DNA of 22,285 bases from positions 1 to 22,285 of IMG/VR virus record IMGVR_UViG_3300032288_002884. One strand, 5' to 3'. This document shows positions 8,473 through 14,536 of the stretch, piece after piece. Below the pieces are notes generated by a model, which saw only the letters and a list, made by a program, of their open reading frames with translations, was not told where the DNA came from and did not search any database. The stretch is from a virus. Numbering within the stretch: position 1 is the stretch's first letter; every line of letters begins with the position of its first letter. The position numbers and the translations under genes were made by a program.

Positions 8473-8817
8473 TCAGCCTCCGAGGAGCGACGAGCGCCCG
8501 AGCTGGAGATCCTGCGGGTTCACGCCCATCGGCCCGGTCAGCATGGTTCCGGACGGGCCGCCCATGCTTCCCTCGGCGGCGTTGTCCATGATGGCGGCGA
8601 TGTTCGGCTTGCGGCGGTTCGCGGCCGACATGGCGATCTCCGACTGCCGCTGCTGGCTGCGAGCCTGCGCGGCCGCCTCCGTCTGCGCCTGCTGCTGCTG
8701 CTTCATCGCCTTCTCCTGCGCGGCGGCACCGCGCTCGCCGGCGGCGATGGCATAGCCCGTGCCGGCGGCCGCGATGCCCGTAGCGATTCCGGCGATGATG
8801 GTCGAGATTGCTGCCAT
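8473..8817 (-). CDS. Small glycine/alanine-rich, Q-rich protein next to portal
   Basis: This 114-aa protein begins with a hydrophobic Gly/Ala segment (MAAISTIIAGIATGIAAAGTGYAIAAG, residues 1-27) able to span a membrane. A glutamine-rich helix follows (EKAMKQQQQAQTEAAAQARSQQRQSEIAMSAANRR), and the tail is Gly/Met-rich. Comparable small proteins sit beside the portal or terminase in many podophages and are sometimes virion or ejection components. AAGGAA precedes the ATG, and the stop is 3 bases before the portal start. Function is unknown; a membrane-active internal virion protein is a reasonable guess. Confidence 0.7.
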   Translation of the reverse strand: MAAISTIIAGIATGIAAAGTGYAIAAGERGAAAQEKAMKQQQQAQTEAAAQARSQQRQSEIAMSAANRRKPNIAAIMDNAAEGSMGGPSGTMLTGPMGVNPQDLQLGRSSLLGG

Positions 8818-8818
8818 G

Positions 8819-9265
8819 TCAGATTTCCTTCACGTGAGAGCGTTCGGTGTTGACGTATCCCATGCGCGACAGCATCCTCGCGATTGGCGTCTCGCCGTTG
8901 ATGACGAGTTCGCTCATGCACAGGAGCCTCGCGCCAGATTCCCTTGCCCATTCCTCGAGCGCCGCGATCAGGCGGAACGGGATGCGCGTCATGCGGTGCG
9001 CCGGGTCAACCCACCAGGCGAGTTCGACGGCGCACGAAATGCTCGGCGCGAACCACATCGGAGCGATGATCCCCGCGATGACGCCGACCAGCTTGCCGTC
9101 GACCTCGGCGACGAACATCACGCCGGATCGGATGACGGAGATGATGCCCGTGCGTATGTCATCGTCGGCTGGCGCGATCATCGTGCCATACGCGCTGTAG
9201 CCGATGAACTCGCGTGCCATTGCGGTCAATTGGTCGACGTCCTGTTCGGTTGCCTGCCTGACCAT
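8819..9265 (-). CDS. GNAT-family acetyltransferase-like protein
   Basis: This 148-aa protein has the GNAT strand-helix order: VRQATEQDVDQLTAMAREF (first strand and helix), GVMFVAEVDGKLVGVIAGII (strands 2-4), VELAWWVDPAHRMTRIPFRLIAALEEWARESGA (strand 4, acetyl-CoA loop and helix 3), then PIARMLSRMGYVNTERSHVKEI. The acetyl-CoA loop is degenerate (MTRIPFR in place of R-G-x-G-x-G/A), so cofactor binding may be altered. It lies between the large terminase and portal genes, with GGAGG 9 bases before the ATG. The target is unknown. GNAT-like genes at this place are known in other phages; whether it modifies a virion or a host protein is open. Confidence 0.8.
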   Translation of the reverse strand: MVRQATEQDVDQLTAMAREFIGYSAYGTMIAPADDDIRTGIISVIRSGVMFVAEVDGKLVGVIAGIIAPMWFAPSISCAVELAWWVDPAHRMTRIPFRLIAALEEWARESGARLLCMSELVINGETPIARMLSRMGYVNTERSHVKEI

Positions 9266-9288
9266 GACTCTATTCCTCCATGATGCGA

Positions 9289-10617
9289 TTACGGTTCCCG
9301 TTCGTAGGGGTCGTACTCGTTGCCGCGCTTCGTGATGCGGTCGCGCACCTCGCGCGGGAGCTGCTTGCTGACGGCGAACGAGAACGTGAGCGCGAGCGCG
9401 TCGGCGATGTCGGGCGAGCCGCCACCTTGCAGTCGCTTCTTGATCTCGTCCTTCGACTCCAGAACGCGGCGTCCGACCGTGTCGTAGGAGTACGTCGGCG
9501 TCGACAGCTCGACCTTCAGCGTGGAGCTGTCAGGGATCGCGCCGCCGGCCTCGAGCCACTCCTTGACAGCCCACCACATCTCGGCGCGCTTGTTGACGAA
9601 CAGGTTTGGGTACGTCGCCTTGCCGCCGAACGCAACCTCGGTGACGTCGTAGCCGAGCTGCCGCAGACGGTCGATCACGCCGGCACCTGCGCCTGCGTCG
9701 ATGAACACCGCGTCCGGGTCGCGATCCTCGATGACGTTGGCGACCAGGCTCGCGAGCGACATGTTGTCAATGCCGTGGCGGATGATCGGCTCCTCGGCGC
9801 GCAGCCCCTGCCGCAGCATGATGACGCTGCGGTCATCGCCGAACCGGGCGGGGTCGACGCCGATCACCAACGGGGAGTCAATGACGTCGCCGTCCTGGTA
9901 CTCGCGCTCGGACGCGGCCTCGGCGTCGGCGAGCGATATGAGCTGGTCGTCGCCTGCTGCGCTGAAATCGCACAGGAACTCGCGAGAGAACGCCTCGGGG
10001 GACATGTCGCGCTTCAGGCGAGCGACCTCGTCGGGGTCGAGCGCGTCGGTGTCGTTGACGGTGTACCGCTTCGCAACCCAGTCCTCGAGGTTCCCGGCCT
10101 TGTAGTACAGCTCGGCGAACAGGTTCATGCCGGCGGGTGTGCCGATGAACAGCGCCCATCCCTTCCGGTCGGCGAGCGCCGGCTGCACGATCTCCGTCCA
10201 TACCTCGGGCTTGATCTGGGCGACCTCGTCAATGACCGCACCGTCGAGGCGGATGCCGCGCAAGGCGTCGGGGTTGTCGCCGCCGAACAGGCGGATCGTC
10301 GCGCCGTTGTGCTTGAATGTCACGGCGAGATCGACCTCGTTGACATCGACAGCCCCGGTCGCGCGCAGGGGGGCGAGCTTGTCCTTCAGTCGCGCCCACG
10401 CGATGGCCTTCGCCTGCTTCAGGAACGGCGCGACGTACACGAAGAACCCCAGTTCCCGGCTGCACTTGACAGCGCGGTTGATGAGTTCCATGATCGCCAA
10501 CTCCGTCTTGCCAGCGCGTCGGTGCAGCACCAGGACGGTGAACCGCCGCTTCAGGAGGTGGCACTCGCGCTGCCACGCTCGAGGCGCATACGTGAGTTCA
10601 ATGTCCGTCTTCGGCAT
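9289..10617 (-). CDS. terL: Terminase large subunit
   Basis: This 442-aa protein carries both catalytic halves. ATPase: Walker A HRRAGKT (residues 32-38), Walker B AVIDE (127-131) and a coupling motif LFIGTPAG (157-163). Nuclease: GVDPARFGDD with D255, VFIDAGAGAG with D307, and SPDIADAL with D403/D406, together an RNase H-like metal site. It packages DNA into the procapsid and cuts the concatemer. The gene starts inside the end of the small terminase (20-base overlap) without an obvious Shine-Dalgarno, so translational coupling is likely. The packaging mode (cos or headful) cannot be told from this sequence alone. Confidence 0.96.
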   Translation of the reverse strand: MPKTDIELTYAPRAWQRECHLLKRRFTVLVLHRRAGKTELAIMELINRAVKCSRELGFFVYVAPFLKQAKAIAWARLKDKLAPLRATGAVDVNEVDLAVTFKHNGATIRLFGGDNPDALRGIRLDGAVIDEVAQIKPEVWTEIVQPALADRKGWALFIGTPAGMNLFAELYYKAGNLEDWVAKRYTVNDTDALDPDEVARLKRDMSPEAFSREFLCDFSAAGDDQLISLADAEAASEREYQDGDVIDSPLVIGVDPARFGDDRSVIMLRQGLRAEEPIIRHGIDNMSLASLVANVIEDRDPDAVFIDAGAGAGVIDRLRQLGYDVTEVAFGGKATYPNLFVNKRAEMWWAVKEWLEAGGAIPDSSTLKVELSTPTYSYDTVGRRVLESKDEIKKRLQGGGSPDIADALALTFSFAVSKQLPREVRDRITKRGNEYDPYEREP

Positions 10618-11155
10618 CGGGGACGTTGGTCTTCAGGACGATGCTGACGCCGCCGGCGTGGTCGACGCCGACCCGGTCGCCGTACTTGCGCGGGTTCCAC
10701 TTCGCGAGCAGCTTGAGGCGCGTCTCGATCTGGAGCTTGCGCCATTGCACCTCGACGGCATCGCGTGGCCGGGTGTCCGACAGCACCTGGCATTGCTCGG
10801 CCAGCGCGTCGTGTCCATCCTCGCGCGCGCGCGCGATGCGTAGGTTGATGTCCTCGTACTCGTCCATCCAATCGTAAATGACTGTGAAGTGCGGCTTTCC
10901 TTCCTGCCTGCACCACTCGCGCAGGGGCTTGCCGTCCCCGATCCACGCGACCAGTTCGTCAAGCAGGCGCGCTCGGTCTTCCCTGCTCCACGCGCTTCCA
11001 AGCTTTGGGGGTTGCTGCCCTGCGCTGGTAGCGGCAGATTTTCTTGACGGTTTCGATGTGGAGTCCGAACTGCCTTGCGAGGCGTCGGTACCCGATGCCG
11101 TGGTCTTCGTGGAGTTCGCGGATGGCGTTGACGGTTTCGTCCGTGATCGTGGCAT
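10598..11155 (-). CDS. terS: Terminase small subunit (Sf6-like)
   Basis: Of 185 aa, residues 56-185 form a recognisable Sf6-type small terminase. An HTH region is WSREDRARLLDELVAWIGDG with a following IYDWMDEYEDINLRIARARED, and the characteristic C-terminal element is RKLQIETRLKLLAKWNPRKYGDRVG (residues 139-163). It recognises the packaging site and loads the large subunit. The first 55 residues are Ser/Thr/Lys-rich low complexity and overlap the upstream HTH gene in another frame by 197 bases. The ATG at 11155 nevertheless has a good ribosome site (GGAGGG, 8 bases upstream). No ATG, GTG or TTG exists between the end of the HTH gene and the conserved domain. Alternatives are a frameshift fusion with the upstream frame or an assembly indel. 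Confidence 0.85.
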   Translation of the reverse strand: MPRSRTKPSTPSANSTKTTASGTDASQGSSDSTSKPSRKSAATSAGQQPPKLGSAWSREDRARLLDELVAWIGDGKPLREWCRQEGKPHFTVIYDWMDEYEDINLRIARAREDGHDALAEQCQVLSDTRPRDAVEVQWRKLQIETRLKLLAKWNPRKYGDRVGVDHAGGVSIVLKTNVPDAEDGH

Positions 11156-11237
11156 TGTGGTGTCCCTCCCCGATTCGTCTGCCGTTCTCGTTGACGGCGA
11201 CCATCTTGGTTTGCCCAGCAGGGGGGCTAGAAGGCAT
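10959..11237 (-). CDS. Small HTH DNA-binding protein overlapping terS
   Basis: This 92-aa protein contains ITDETVNAIRELHEDHGIGYRRLARQFGLHIETVKKICR (residues 31-69), a clear helix-turn-helix of the type seen in phage HNH-associated and recombinase-like proteins. It is preceded by GEGHHNA and a basic stretch. Its ATG overlaps the stop of the previous gene (TGATG), a coupling arrangement. Its 3' 197 bases lie inside the small terminase gene in another frame. It may be a separate regulator or packaging-site binder, or the true N-terminus of a frameshifted small terminase. Coding quality looks better than that of the overlapping terS N-terminus. Confidence 0.65.
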   Translation of the reverse strand: MPSSPPAGQTKMVAVNENGRRIGEGHHNATITDETVNAIRELHEDHGIGYRRLARQFGLHIETVKKICRYQRRAATPKAWKRVEQGRPSAPA

Positions 11238-11383
11238 CAGGATCGCTTCCGTGCCTTCCGGCGGGTGTCGGCACGGTTGAACTCTCGGGCGACCTTCTGG
11301 GAGATTCCCGCGCGCTTGGCGAAGGCGCTGCTGTGGGCGGCCGCTGCCATGAATCGACGTTGCTTTGGTGACTTGCTTGGCAA
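11237..11383 (-). CDS. Small basic phage protein, TTG start
   Basis: This 48-aa protein, (M)PSKSPKQRRFMAAAAHSSAFAKRAGISQKVAREFNRADTRRK, resembles a short basic protein repeatedly found near phage terminase genes (pattern S-x-x-Q-R-R-F-M-x-A-A-x-x..F-A-K-x-x-G-I-x-x-x-V-A-x-E-F). The start is TTG at 11383: AGGAG lies 9 bases upstream inside the last codons of the previous gene, and upstream in-frame residues look non-coding. Its TGA overlaps the ATG of the HTH gene. Function is unknown; it is probably a nucleic-acid or capsid-associated basic peptide. Confidence 0.65.
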   Translation of the reverse strand: MPSKSPKQRRFMAAAAHSSAFAKRAGISQKVAREFNRADTRRKARKRS

Positions 11384-11388
11384 TGGGT

Positions 11389-11643
11389 TCAGCTCCTGCG
11401 CTGGAGGACGAGGTCGAATCCGGCGGCGTTGGCGATTGTCAACACCGAGTCGAACGCTGGCTTGCGGCGACCGATGACGGTGCCGGGAGAACCGAGCAGG
11501 CATCGGACGGTGTGTGCGCGGAGGAGGCCGGCGGCCTCGAGCTGACGGGCGAGTCCGCTGCGGGTCATGCCCTGGGAGGCGACCTCCTCGGTCACCGCCG
11601 TCTTGAAATCGTCATACGAACGGATATGCATATGCGGGAGCAT
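11389..11643 (-). CDS. XRE-like HTH protein
   Basis: This 84-aa protein contains MTRSGLARQLEAAGLLRAHTVRCLLGSPGTVIGRRKPAFDSVLTIANAAGFDLVL. The arrangement is that of a Cro/C1-type helix-turn-helix (about residues 26-60), followed by the usual L-x-x-I-A-x-A-x-G-F-x-L ending. Two ATGs are possible (11643 and 11631), neither with a clear ribosome site; the first lies 1 base after the previous stop. It is a candidate regulator of the late operon or an antitoxin-like protein. No toxin partner is evident next to it. Confidence 0.7.
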   Translation of the reverse strand: MLPHMHIRSYDDFKTAVTEEVASQGMTRSGLARQLEAAGLLRAHTVRCLLGSPGTVIGRRKPAFDSVLTIANAAGFDLVLQRRS

Positions 11644-11644
11644 A

Positions 11645-11935
11645 TCAATCGGGGTCGACGAGCTGCCCGAAATCTTCGCTCGTTGCCGCCCATACCACGC
11701 GAGCGGTGCCTGGGCCGAGGAAGTTCTGCTCGATGTTGTCCGTCACGAACGCCCGTGCGTCGGGCATTGACATGTTCTCGTCGTCTCGCAGACGGGCGGC
11801 GATCATGTCCCCGCTGTAGACGGCGACCGGGACTCCCTGCTCGTCGTTGGGGTGCGGGAACATCTTGCCGAGCAGGCAGTCGTCGAGGCCGGCGAGGAGG
11901 ATGGATGCCGGCTGCTTTCGTCGACGCTTGCCCAT
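11645..11935 (-). CDS. Conserved phage protein, unknown
   Basis: With the ATG at 11935 this is a 96-aa protein: MGKRRRKQPASILLAGLDDCLLGKMFPHPNDEQGVPVAVYSGDMIAARLRDDENMSMPDARAFVTDNIEQNFLGPGTARVVW. It follows a pattern seen in many phage and plasmid proteins: L-D-x-A/C-L-x-G, then P-V-A-V-Y-S/D, then a helix with M-x-x-x-x-A-x-x-F-x-x-x-N-I, then G-x-T-A/P. An in-frame ATG further upstream (12004) adds 23 residues that overlap the neighbour and look non-coding. No good Shine-Dalgarno is present; a TAAACT box lies 7 bases upstream. Function is unknown. Confidence 0.75.
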   Translation of the reverse strand: MGKRRRKQPASILLAGLDDCLLGKMFPHPNDEQGVPVAVYSGDMIAARLRDDENMSMPDARAFVTDNIEQNFLGPGTARVVWAATSEDFGQLVDPD

Positions 11936-11945
11936 GCACCGCAGT

Positions 11946-12413
11946 TTACCGAGGGGTCGGCCATCTCTCGGGATTTCTGCGGCAGTAGTCGACGGCGACC
12001 GCAAGGACGCGGCGCGACTCGCCCACGGGCATGCGCTGGCGCACGGCGTCGATCTCCGCAGGCGTCGCGGTGGCGAGGACGTCCTCTGCCCACGCGTCCC
12101 AGTCGGCGACCTCGGCGTCGGTCAGCGGCTGCACGTAGGCGGCATCGCGCCGGGTTCGCTCGGTGTCGTGCGTCGTCGTCGACGCGCCGACGAGCGGGGC
12201 GGTGAGCTTGCAGTACGCGCGGTTGATCGCCGAAACGGACGGCTCGCGGCGCGACTGCATGGCGTTGTCCTCGATGCACTTTCGCAGGGTGTCCTGGTGC
12301 AGCAGTCCCCATCGGTCGTTCAGGAGGCGGGCCTGCTCGTCGGTCGGTCGCCACTTCGGCCACAGGGATGCCATGAGTCGCTTGTTGGTCGGCCAGGTGA
12401 TTTCGTCGGTCAT
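11946..12413 (-). CDS. Putative replication accessory protein (helicase-loader-like N-region)
   Basis: This 155-aa protein starts MTDEITWPTNKRLMASLWPKWRPTDEQARLLNDRWGLLHQDTLRKCIEDNAMQSRREPSVSAINRAY. The spacing (W-P-x-W, then a helix ending W-x-x-L-x-x-x-x-L-x-x-x-I-x-x-x-x..P-S-x-x-x-I) recalls N-terminal domains of phage replisome organisers and helicase loaders. No Walker motif is present, so it is at best a non-ATPase loader or adaptor. It follows the DUF1376-type gene, which supports a replication role. An AAGGGA ribosome site lies 7 bases before the ATG. This function is a weak inference. Confidence 0.7.
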   Translation of the reverse strand: MTDEITWPTNKRLMASLWPKWRPTDEQARLLNDRWGLLHQDTLRKCIEDNAMQSRREPSVSAINRAYCKLTAPLVGASTTTHDTERTRRDAAYVQPLTDAEVADWDAWAEDVLATATPAEIDAVRQRMPVGESRRVLAVAVDYCRRNPERWPTPR

Positions 12414-12436
12414 CGGTGTTCCCTTCGCTCGGTTCG

Positions 12437-12985
12437 TCAGAACGGAATCCAGTTCGGATCGGCTGCTGCCTTGTCAAGATCCCTGCGCCGCAGGCGCTGC
12501 CCCCCCTTTGAAGGGGGGGCTTTAGGGGGGATTGGTATCTGACTATGACTGTGACTAGCATTGCTCGCGCTTTGCTCGCGCATATGCGGTCGCATTGCGG
12601 TCGCATCTGCATCCGCATCTGCGGGAGCATCTGCTCCGGCATTGCTCGCGCTTTGCGCGCGCTTCTGCCACGACGCTGCCGCCGCGCGCTTCGCGTTGTC
12701 GGAGCGGGACTTACAGATTCCACGGCATTCCTCGAGCCGCGCGTTCACCATTCGGTCGCTGTCAACGAGCGCGAACTTCGCTCGCACGGCGTCCCAGTCT
12801 GCGTCCTGCATCTGCTCTGCGCCCGCTATGCGCGCGCATTGCTCGCGCATTGCGGGTGCATGCCCGTTCGCCCATTGGTAGGCCAGCAGCGAGATGTAGA
12901 TCCCGCGCTGGGTTGCGTTCATCCCGATCACCGACAGCGTCCAGTCGGCTGCGTAGAAGGGGAACCACGGATAGTTCGTCGCCAT
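12437..12985 (-). CDS. DUF1376 (YdaU-like) replication-associated protein
   Basis: Taken from the ATG at 12985, this is a 182-aa protein starting MATNYPWFPFYAADWTLSVIGMNATQRGIYISLLAYQWANG. This is the typical DUF1376 opening (W-x-P-x-Y-x-x-D-W, then M-x-x-x-x-R-G-x-Y-x-x-L-L), a family found in phage replication regions. A GAGGT ribosome site lies 5 bases before this ATG. A longer in-frame ATG at 13363 would cross the divergent promoter region and is rejected. After the folded part (about 1-105) comes a low-complexity segment (QSASNAGADAPADADADA, then a second QSASNA, then SHSHSQ). Next is a PPKAPPSKGG element encoded by a palindromic repeat, then RLRRRDLDKAAADPNWIPF. Confidence 0.85.
   Translation of the reverse strand: MATNYPWFPFYAADWTLSVIGMNATQRGIYISLLAYQWANGHAPAMREQCARIAGAEQMQDADWDAVRAKFALVDSDRMVNARLEECRGICKSRSDNAKRAAAASWQKRAQSASNAGADAPADADADATAMRPHMREQSASNASHSHSQIPIPPKAPPSKGGQRLRRRDLDKAAADPNWIPF
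12499..12520. repeat. Palindromic G7/C7 repeat of the PPKxPxSKGG type inside a gene
   Basis: Bases 12499-12508 (GCCCCCCCTT) and 12511-12520 are exact reverse complements with two bases between, and a further G6 tract follows at 12525-12530. Read on the minus strand it encodes IPPKAPPSKGG. This closely resembles the dispersed small palindromic repeats that many bacterial genomes carry inside and between genes and that translate as NPPKSPFSKGG-like peptides. Homopolymer tracts of 7 also make the spot prone to slippage. Confidence 0.6.
12539..12660. repeat. Low-complexity GCAT-rich repeat in the DUF1376 gene
   Basis: Imperfect short repeats built from units such as GCATCTGC, GCATTGC and TGCTCGCGC fill this stretch. 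On the coding strand they give two copies of QSASNA separated by alternating Ala-Asp. Similar Ser/Asn/Ala-rich linkers occur at this place in other phage DUF1376 proteins, so this is probably an expanding linker rather than a separate element. Confidence 0.6.
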
Positions 12986-13244
12986 GCGATACCTCGAAAC
13001 GACCGGGGTGGGGCAGGGAGCGGGTGCAGCGCACCTACCCCACCGCCGGCCTTTGGGATGTTGAGCAGTTGCACCCGCTCTGCCGACAGTATACCATCTC
13101 GTTCGGCGCGTTGGCGAGATGCCCAGGATCGTTTCCTGTTCGCCGCGCGCCGCTACGGGTAGCCACGGACGGCTCCCACCTTTGCCCCCGGATGCGCGCC
13201 CTGCTGGCTTCGTGCCGCAGGGCGCGTTTCGTCGCGGATTAAAC
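12986..13244. promoter_or_regulatory. Divergent control region between late (-) and early (+) arms
   Basis: This 259-bp gap holds no convincing gene. A GTATAC core at 13089-13094 gives TATACT on the minus strand (13093 to 13088) and TATACC on the plus strand; the plus side has TTGCAC at 13069-13074 with a short 15-base spacer. Both promoters have weak -35 boxes. On the minus-strand transcript, a perfect 11-bp inverted repeat (13018-13028 with 13070-13080) encloses a 7-bp one (13007-13013 with 13038-13044 partly nested). The leader would therefore fold strongly right at its 5' end. Regulation here, by repressor or RNA structure, is inferred. Confidence 0.5.
13195..13226 (+). terminator. 10-bp hairpin just before the first plus-strand gene
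   Basis: CGCGCCCTGC (13195-13204) pairs exactly with 13217-13226 across a 12-base loop, followed by TTTCGT. It is either a weak terminator/attenuator or a structure that masks the start region of the gene at 13245, which lacks a clear Shine-Dalgarno. Confidence 0.45.
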
Positions 13245-13757
13245 ATGCACGACACCGAGGACAAACGCTGGTGGTGCAAGCACGGGCAGCAGCTCGAGGT
13301 CGCGTTCGTTGACAACTGCGCGAGGATCGGGCTTCGCGCGCGCATCAACCCGGACAAGGCCACGAACGTCTACGCTCCCGACCTCATCGTCAACGACTGC
13401 CTCGCTGACCTGAAGGCGCAGACGACGCCGTTCTTCTCCGCTCGCAAGTACGGCATGAATCCACGGTTCACCGTGACGTTCAACCGCAAGGACTACGAGC
13501 GATACCGCGAGCTGTACCCAGACCTCGTCGTGTACTTCTGGATCAACTGGCAGACGCTTGCATGGCGTGACATAAACGTCAAGCCGCTGTCGGCCGTGTT
13601 TCGCTCGCCGTTTGACCGCATCGCGAGCCTGGTGACGAGCGGCGGAGCGGTCGAACACCGCTACCGCCGGCGCGAGGACGACCGTTCCGGCAACGCCCGA
13701 AGCTCGTTTCTCATTGACGCTCGGGCGCTTGAGTTCATCGCCCCGCTGCACTTGTGA
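13245..13757 (+). CDS. PD-(D/E)XK nuclease-like protein
   Basis: Taken from the ATG at 13245, this is a 170-aa protein. After an N-terminal helix with E18 (HGQQLEVAFVDNCARIGL) comes YAPDLIVNDCLADLKAQTTPFF. Here P45-D46 and D55-L56-K57 match the PD-(x)n-(D/E)-x-K active-site layout of restriction-endonuclease-fold nucleases. VTFNRKDYERYRELYPDLVVYFWINWQ follows, consistent with the later strands. Related phage proteins with an L-A-D-L-K-x-Q-x-T-P-F-F core exist and have no settled function. The upstream in-frame ATG (13119) adds non-coding-looking sequence and is rejected. The gene stands alone, first on the plus strand, with no obvious ribosome site. Confidence 0.75.
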   Translation: MHDTEDKRWWCKHGQQLEVAFVDNCARIGLRARINPDKATNVYAPDLIVNDCLADLKAQTTPFFSARKYGMNPRFTVTFNRKDYERYRELYPDLVVYFWINWQTLAWRDINVKPLSAVFRSPFDRIASLVTSGGAVEHRYRRREDDRSGNARSSFLIDARALEFIAPLHL

Positions 13758-13987
13758 GGATCTGTAGCACTTTTGCCCCATCGGGCGAGGTTGCATCACG
13801 CATGCAACATGGTGCAACATGGGACACAGCGGCGCTTCGCACCGCCTGTCCCCGGCGAAGGGTTGTTGCTACCCCAACGGGTGATCGTCGCGCCGGCGTA
13901 CCTCGCGGCCTTCAGGGCGCGCCCGTGCGGGTGGTTGGCGTCGACTGCCGCAGACCCGCGTCCTCGCGAGCGTAGTATACGCGCACG
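13758..13987. promoter_or_regulatory. Repeat-bearing intergenic region
   Basis: No gene is seen in this 230-bp gap. It contains an inverted repeat GTTGCAT/ATGCAAC (13790-13796 with 13802-13808). Two tandem copies of TGCAACATGG follow (13803-13812 and 13813-13822), then a hairpin with GGGACA/TGTCCC arms (13821-13826 with 13847-13852). A TATACG box (13976-13981) ends six bases before the next ATG, with no good -35. The clustered TGCAAC units look like operator or iteron sites. Confidence 0.5.
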
Positions 13988-14536
13988 ATGCCACGCCATG
14001 CTTCCCTGCCGTATCACCTGTACGTCAACGTCTGCAACTCGGCGCTCGGGCCGAACATGCCGAAGGGAACGACGCGCGGCATCTGGCACGCGGCGTACTG
14101 CCGGCCGGGACAGGCGATGCTCGCGCACGTGCTGCTCGAGAGCGGAGCGAACTGGTGCGGCGTCCCGCTGCACCTCATGTCCACCTCGAAGTCGTTCACT
14201 CACGGAGAACACTCGCTCCAGCCGTGGGGCGGGATGGGCGACCACCTTGAGGTCGTGCATCTGCCGTACCTCGAGGGGCTGTTCTGCATGGCCGTGAACC
14301 GCAACGATGGATTCAGCGGCAGGCATACCGGGTTGACGTTCGATTGGGCTGACGGCTTCAGCCGTTACCCGCAGGAACACAAGCCGCTGAACCTCATCGA
14401 GCGCGACGACGGGCAGTTCATGCTGCTCCCGAACAACTACGTGCAGTACATCGATCAGCACTTCACGAAGTTCTCGCTGGGCGACGAGGACTTCAAGAAC
14501 TACCGCCGTGGCGACAAGGTCTACTGGCTCGACTGA
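13988..14536 (+). CDS. Unknown 182-aa phage protein, probably leaderless
   Basis: This 182-aa protein has a Trp/His-rich, apparently globular sequence: GIWHAAYCRPGQAMLAHVLLESGANWCGVPLHLM, LEVVHLPYLEGLFCMAVNRNDGFSGRHTGLTFDWADGFSRYPQEHKPLNL and FMLLPNNYVQYIDQHFTKFSLGDEDFKNYRRGDKVYWLD. I do not recognise the family. There is no signal peptide or membrane segment. No Shine-Dalgarno is present; TATACG ends six bases before the ATG, so transcription would start at the A of the ATG. The 3' end overlaps the convergent zincin-like gene by 16 bases. No enzymatic motif is certain. Confidence 0.75.
   Translation: MPRHASLPYHLYVNVCNSALGPNMPKGTTRGIWHAAYCRPGQAMLAHVLLESGANWCGVPLHLMSTSKSFTHGEHSLQPWGGMGDHLEVVHLPYLEGLFCMAVNRNDGFSGRHTGLTFDWADGFSRYPQEHKPLNLIERDDGQFMLLPNNYVQYIDQHFTKFSLGDEDFKNYRRGDKVYWLD

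Noticed and set aside
9280-10647. 455-codon plus-strand open frame
   Set aside because: It is antisense to the large terminase, which has all catalytic motifs.
12986-13363. N-terminal extension of the DUF1376 gene to an ATG at 13363
   Set aside because: The added 126 residues cross the promoter region and the divergent nuclease-like gene and have no protein-like character; the domain begins at 12985 behind a ribosome site.
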